This document shows, piece by piece, positions 61,601 to 64,000 of a DNA stretch of 64,000 bases. Numbering within the stretch: the stretch's first letter is position 1; each line of letters begins with the position of its first letter. This stretch comes from Sugiyamaella lignohabitans. Its lineage: Eukaryota > Ascomycota > Dipodascomycetes > Dipodascales > Trichomonascaceae. The stretch is from positions 1,240,001 through 1,304,000 of the forward strand of contig NC_031673.1 in the NCBI RefSeq assembly GCF_001640025.1, in the 5' to 3' direction. The notes under the pieces were generated by a model. That model was not told where the DNA came from, did no database searches, and saw only the letters and a list, made by a program, of their open reading frames with translations. The translations under genes and the position numbers were made by a program.

Positions 61601-64000
61601 CATCAGTTTGAACAATAACACGTCCTCTCAAATCATTGAGAACCAGAGTCTGGTGGGTTTCAGCAAGACCCAACTCCCAAGGAAGACCAGCATACTTGAT
61701 ACCAGTCCATCTTGAAGCACCAGTACCACCATCGTGACCGGAAATAAGAATGTGGTCTGCCTTGGCCTTGGCAACACCAGATGCGACAATACCAACACCT
61801 ACTTCAGATACAAGTTTAACAGACACTCTTGATCTGGGATTGGAGCACTTGAGATCGTAAATCAACTGCTTTAAATCCTCAATAGAGTAGATATCATGGT
61901 GAGGAGGAGGTGAGATAAGACCAACTCCTGGGGTGGAATGTCTAGTCTTGGCAATCGAAACCGACACCTTGTGTCCAGGCAACTCACCACCTTCACCTGG
62001 TTTGGCACCTTGAGCCATCTTAATTTGAAGCTCATCTGCATCTGAAAGATAGTAAGAAGTAACACCAAAACGACCAGAAGCAATCTGCTTAATAGCTGAT
62101 CTCATGGTATCACCATCGGGAGAGACAGCAGAACGCTCAGCATCCTCACCACCCTCACCAGTATTGGACTTTCCGCCCAATCTATTCATGGCTACGGCCA
62201 AAGTCGAATGAGATTCCATGGAAATAGATCCATATGACATGGCACCAGTGACAAAACGGCGTACAATTTCAGTCCAAGGCTCGACTTGGTCGATGGGAAT
62301 AGCAGTTGAAGACTCAAAATCAAAGTCTAAAAGGCCACGGAGTGCACAGTTTCGCACCGCCTCTTGCTCTTTCTTAGAGTATGCCTCATATGCTTTCTCA
62401 TTCTTATTGCGAACAGCATCTTGGATATTGGCAATAGCACTGGGTTCGTTGATATGAGCTTCACCACCATCACGCCAGTGGTATTCACCCGATTCGGCAA
62501 GGCCAATAGGCTTGACAGTGTCACGAGATGGATAGCCCAATTCGTGCAAGGAGAAGGCATCTTGAGCAATATAATCAAAACCAATACCTCTAATACGAGA
62601 AGCAGTGCCTGCAAAACACCTGTCTACAACGGAATTGTCAATACCAAGAATTTCAAAGATTTGAGCACCCTTGTAGGATGCCAAAGTAGAAATACCCATC
62701 TTAGACATAACCTTTAAGATACCTCCATCAATGGAATATTTATAATTGGCAATAACCTTTTCGTCAGGCAAGTTGCTCTTGAGTAAACCTTCTCTGTTCA
62801 TCTTGAGCAAACATTCCATGGCAAGATAAGGATTGATAGCATCGGCACCATAGCCGACAAGAACACAAATATGGTGAACTTCTCTAGCCTCGGCAGTTTC
62901 AACAATCAAAGCAACACGAGAACGTTGCTTTTGACGGACGAGGTAGTGGTGAACAGCACCAGTAGCGGCCAAAGCAGACACAGCCACCCGGTCAGCGCTA
63001 ACAGCTCTATCAGACAAGATAATAATCTTGTTCTTGTCGGCAATGGCATCGGAAGCTTCAGCACAGATTCTTTCCAAAGTACTCTCATAACCAGCCAATC
63101 CCTGAGATTTAGGGAATGTGATGTCAATTTTAGCAATGGTCCAAGAAGGATAGAATCTAGGGAGGTGATCAAGAGCCTTCAAGTCTTCCAAAGAAAGAAC
63201 AGGGGATTTGAGTAGCAAACGATCACATTGGTTAGGCTTCATTTCAAGCACATTTCCTTGGGGTCCAACGTAACATTCTAGTGACATGACAATGGATTCA
63301 CGGATAGGATCGATAGGAGGATTAGTGACTTGGGCAAACAACTGTCTAAAGTATTCATACAACAACTTGGGCTGAGTACTCAAACAAGCCAAAGCAGCAT
63401 CGTTACCCATGGAACCAAGAGCTTCCTTGCCGTCACCTGCCATGGGGGCAAGCAACAAACTAATCTGCTCAAAAGTATAGCCAAAAGCCAGTAGTCGAGG
63501 ATCAGATTGCACTGTAACAGCATCTAAAGTGCTACTGGCACTGGGAACCGAGGAGTCAGATTTAGTAATCTTCTCATTCAATTCTTCCATAGTAACAAGG
63601 TTACCATGAATCCAGGCCTTGAAATCAAATCTAGCAGCGACCTTCTTCTTGAGCTCACGATCATCGACCACACGTCCCTCCTTGGTATCAACCAAAAGCA
63701 TTCTACCAGGACGAAGGCGGCCCTTTTGAATAACCTTCTCAGGCTCAATAACCATAACACCGACCTCGGAAGCACAAATCATCCGGTCATCATCGGTAAT
63801 GTAGTAACGACAAGGACGCAATCCGTTTCTATCCAAGTTGGCACCACAGTAACGACCGTCAGCAAAAGTAAACAAAGCAGGGCCATCCCAAGGCTCCATT
63901 AAACAAGCAGCCCATTCGTAAAAGGCCCTCTTCTTAGGGTCCATACCTTCATTATTTTGCCATGCTTCAGGAATCATCATCATAACAGCTTCTGGCAAGG
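58629..64000 (-). CDS. GLT1: NADH-dependent glutamate synthase (GOGAT), 3'-terminal part; gene continues past right edge
   Basis: The visible 1,790 or so codons are open without a break; yeast Glt1 has 2,145 residues, so roughly 350 N-terminal residues (most of the glutaminase domain) lie outside. Visible in order: the end of the GATase-II domain (DRNGLRPCRYYITDD), the linker, the FMN synthase domain (GHDGGTGASRWTGIKYAG), the 3Fe-4S cysteines (CIMMRKCHLNTCPVG), the GXGXG beta-helix (GVGDHGCEYMTGGRVVVLG), then the fused small subunit with 4Fe-4S motifs (CMDCGVPFCQSDTGCP) and two dinucleotide folds (VAIIGSGPAGLSAADQL, VIVIGGGDTGNDC). The enzyme makes two glutamates from glutamine and 2-oxoglutarate. 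Codon use is more biased than in its neighbours, as in a highly expressed gene. Confidence 0.97.
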   Translation of the reverse strand, partial: LPEAVMMMIPEAWQNNEGMDPKKRAFYEWAACLMEPWDGPALFTFADGRYCGANLDRNGLRPCRYYITDDDRMICASEVGVMVIEPEKVIQKGRLRPGRMLLVDTKEGRVVDDRELKKKVAARFDFKAWIHGNLVTMEELNEKITKSDSSVPSASSTLDAVTVQSDPRLLAFGYTFEQISLLLAPMAGDGKEALGSMGNDAALACLSTQPKLLYEYFRQLFAQVTNPPIDPIRESIVMSLECYVGPQGNVLEMKPNQCDRLLLKSPVLSLEDLKALDHLPRFYPSWTIAKIDITFPKSQGLAGYESTLERICAEASDAIADKNKIIILSDRAVSADRVAVSALAATGAVHHYLVRQKQRSRVALIVETAEAREVHHICVLVGYGADAINPYLAMECLLKMNREGLLKSNLPDEKVIANYKYSIDGGILKVMSKMGISTLASYKGAQIFEILGIDNSVVDRCFAGTASRIRGIGFDYIAQDAFSLHELGYPSRDTVKPIGLAESGEYHWRDGGEAHINEPSAIANIQDAVRNKNEKAYEAYSKKEQEAVRNCALRGLLDFDFESSTAIPIDQVEPWTEIVRRFVTGAMSYGSISMESHSTLAVAMNRLGGKSNTGEGGEDAERSAVSPDGDTMRSAIKQIASGRFGVTSYYLSDADELQIKMAQGAKPGEGGELPGHKVSVSIAKTRHSTPGVGLISPPPHHDIYSIEDLKQLIYDLKCSNPRSRVSVKLVSEVGVGIVASGVAKAKADHILISGHDGGTGASRWTGIKYAGLPWELGLAETHQTLVLNDLRGRVIVQTDGQIRTGRDVAIACLLGAEEWGFATTPLIAMGCIMMRKCHLNTCPVGIATQDPELRKKFEGTPEHVINFFYYIANELRAIMAKLGFRSINEMVGHAEKLKVREDLRNVKTANIDLSPILTPAHTLRPGVATRNVRKQDHRLHVRLDNKLIDESEITLEKGLPARINAEIVNTDRALGSTLSYRISKRFGEKGLPDDTVHVDITGSAGQSFGAFLAPGITLELEGDANDYVGKGLSGGRIVIYPPKNSVFKAEENIIVGNTCLYGATSGTCFFRGIAAERFAVRNSGATAVVEGVGDHGCEYMTGGRVVVLGSTGRNFAAGMSGGIAYVLDMAQEFVNSVNTEMVELSQVTDPAEIAFVRGLIEDHRHYTDSEVADRILTDFNRILPRFVKVLPLDYKRVLEAEARKLEQAKQSELNGFLHQVKEDPEADATNGEIKKIKALSRSATPSPAPHVHKPAEPKVVDLEDTILDHKAEEHKNKAIAPLDKLHGFKKYKRRNEKYRNPHDRTKDWAELSNRLTKEELKFQTARCMDCGVPFCQSDTGCPISNVIPKWNELVFKDRWFEAFQRLMMTNNFPEFTGRVCPAPCEGACVLGINEDPVGIKSVEAAIIDHAWEMGWMSPQPPSARTGKKVAIIGSGPAGLSAADQLNRAGHSVTVYERADRAGGLLMYGIPNMKLDKRIVKRRIDKMIAEGVTVVTNTTVGEDITMDELKRNNDAVILAVGSTIARDLKIPGRELNNIKFAMELLKWNTKSLLDDTLDEVRPLIEGKNVIVIGGGDTGNDCIGTSVRHGAKSVVNFELLPNPPAGRGKDNPWPQWPRIFRVDYGHSEVRAHYGKDPREYCILSKEFVGDDEGNVKGVKTVRVEWKQSDSGAWQMAEIPNSEEFFPADLVLLSMGFVGPEAQKLDVARDPRGNVATTPSGGTYYVGENVFAAGDCRRGQSLIVWGIQEGRQTARDVDQFLMNNTRLPGNGSIEKRSYSLLESQQTPIAVKS

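Overview
This window looks like nuclear DNA of an ascomycete yeast (Saccharomycotina) that branched before the Saccharomyces group. Genes are dense and mostly single-copy housekeeping genes. About a third of them (12 of 33) are split by short introns, usually 50-180 nt, with GTAAGT/GTATGT-type donors and CTAAC or TACTAAC branch points close to the acceptor. NRDE2, a WDR5-like COMPASS subunit, a glycolipid transfer protein and a CENP-L/Fta1-like kinetochore protein point to a basal lineage of the Yarrowia/Trichomonascaceae kind; I cannot name the species. CTG reads as leucine at two conserved positions of the Fe-S scaffold ISU1 (45047-45049 and 45152-45154), so this is not a CTG-serine yeast.

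Layout. 1-3 kb: an unidentified partial gene, WDR5/SWD3 and a GPI-anchored purple acid phosphatase. 3-7.7 kb: a 4.7-kb stretch without a convincing gene, very A+T-rich between about 3.7 and 6.6 kb, with a 33-bp tandem duplication. 7.7-11.2 kb: an organic-anion permease and an amidase, convergent, both with GATAAG motifs upstream. 11.6-20.6 kb: ATG37-like acyl-CoA-binding protein, HEM13, BMT5, GID9/FYV10, COX15 and EMP65. 21.3-29.9 kb: a multicopper oxidase, NAB2, GLTP, LSM2, GPI18 and the CENP-L-like gene. 30.5-36.3 kb: a TIR/TIP-type wall protein, HSP31, MRS2 and PEX22. 37-45.5 kb: Aurora kinase IPL1, NRDE2, PCS60 and ISU1. 45.9-56.6 kb: a small C2H2 zinc-finger gene, CTK2, UBP14, EHD3, CDC36/NOT2 and FAP7. 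56.7-64 kb: BNA5 and the C-terminal 1,790 codons of NADH-glutamate synthase GLT1, which runs off the right edge.

Several genes appear only after splicing by eye: LSM2 (three short exons), GLTP (one GC-AG intron), PEX22, the full ATG37 (four exons), CDC36 (six exons, the first of 16 nt), the zinc-finger gene (a 9-codon first exon), and the true N termini of UBP14, IPL1 and FAP7. Splice models were checked for reading frame and, where possible, for conserved residues restored at the joints; they are not backed by transcripts.

Functional themes are respiration/heme/Fe-S (HEM13, COX15, ISU1), nitrogen use (permease, amidase, GLT1, BNA5), peroxisomes (ATG37, PEX22, PCS60), RNA control (NAB2, LSM2, NRDE2, CDC36, CTK2) and chromosome segregation (IPL1, CENP-L-like). 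Apart from the permease/amidase pair I see no functional cluster, mobile element, CRISPR array, rRNA or tRNA, and no evidence for a previously undescribed multi-gene system.
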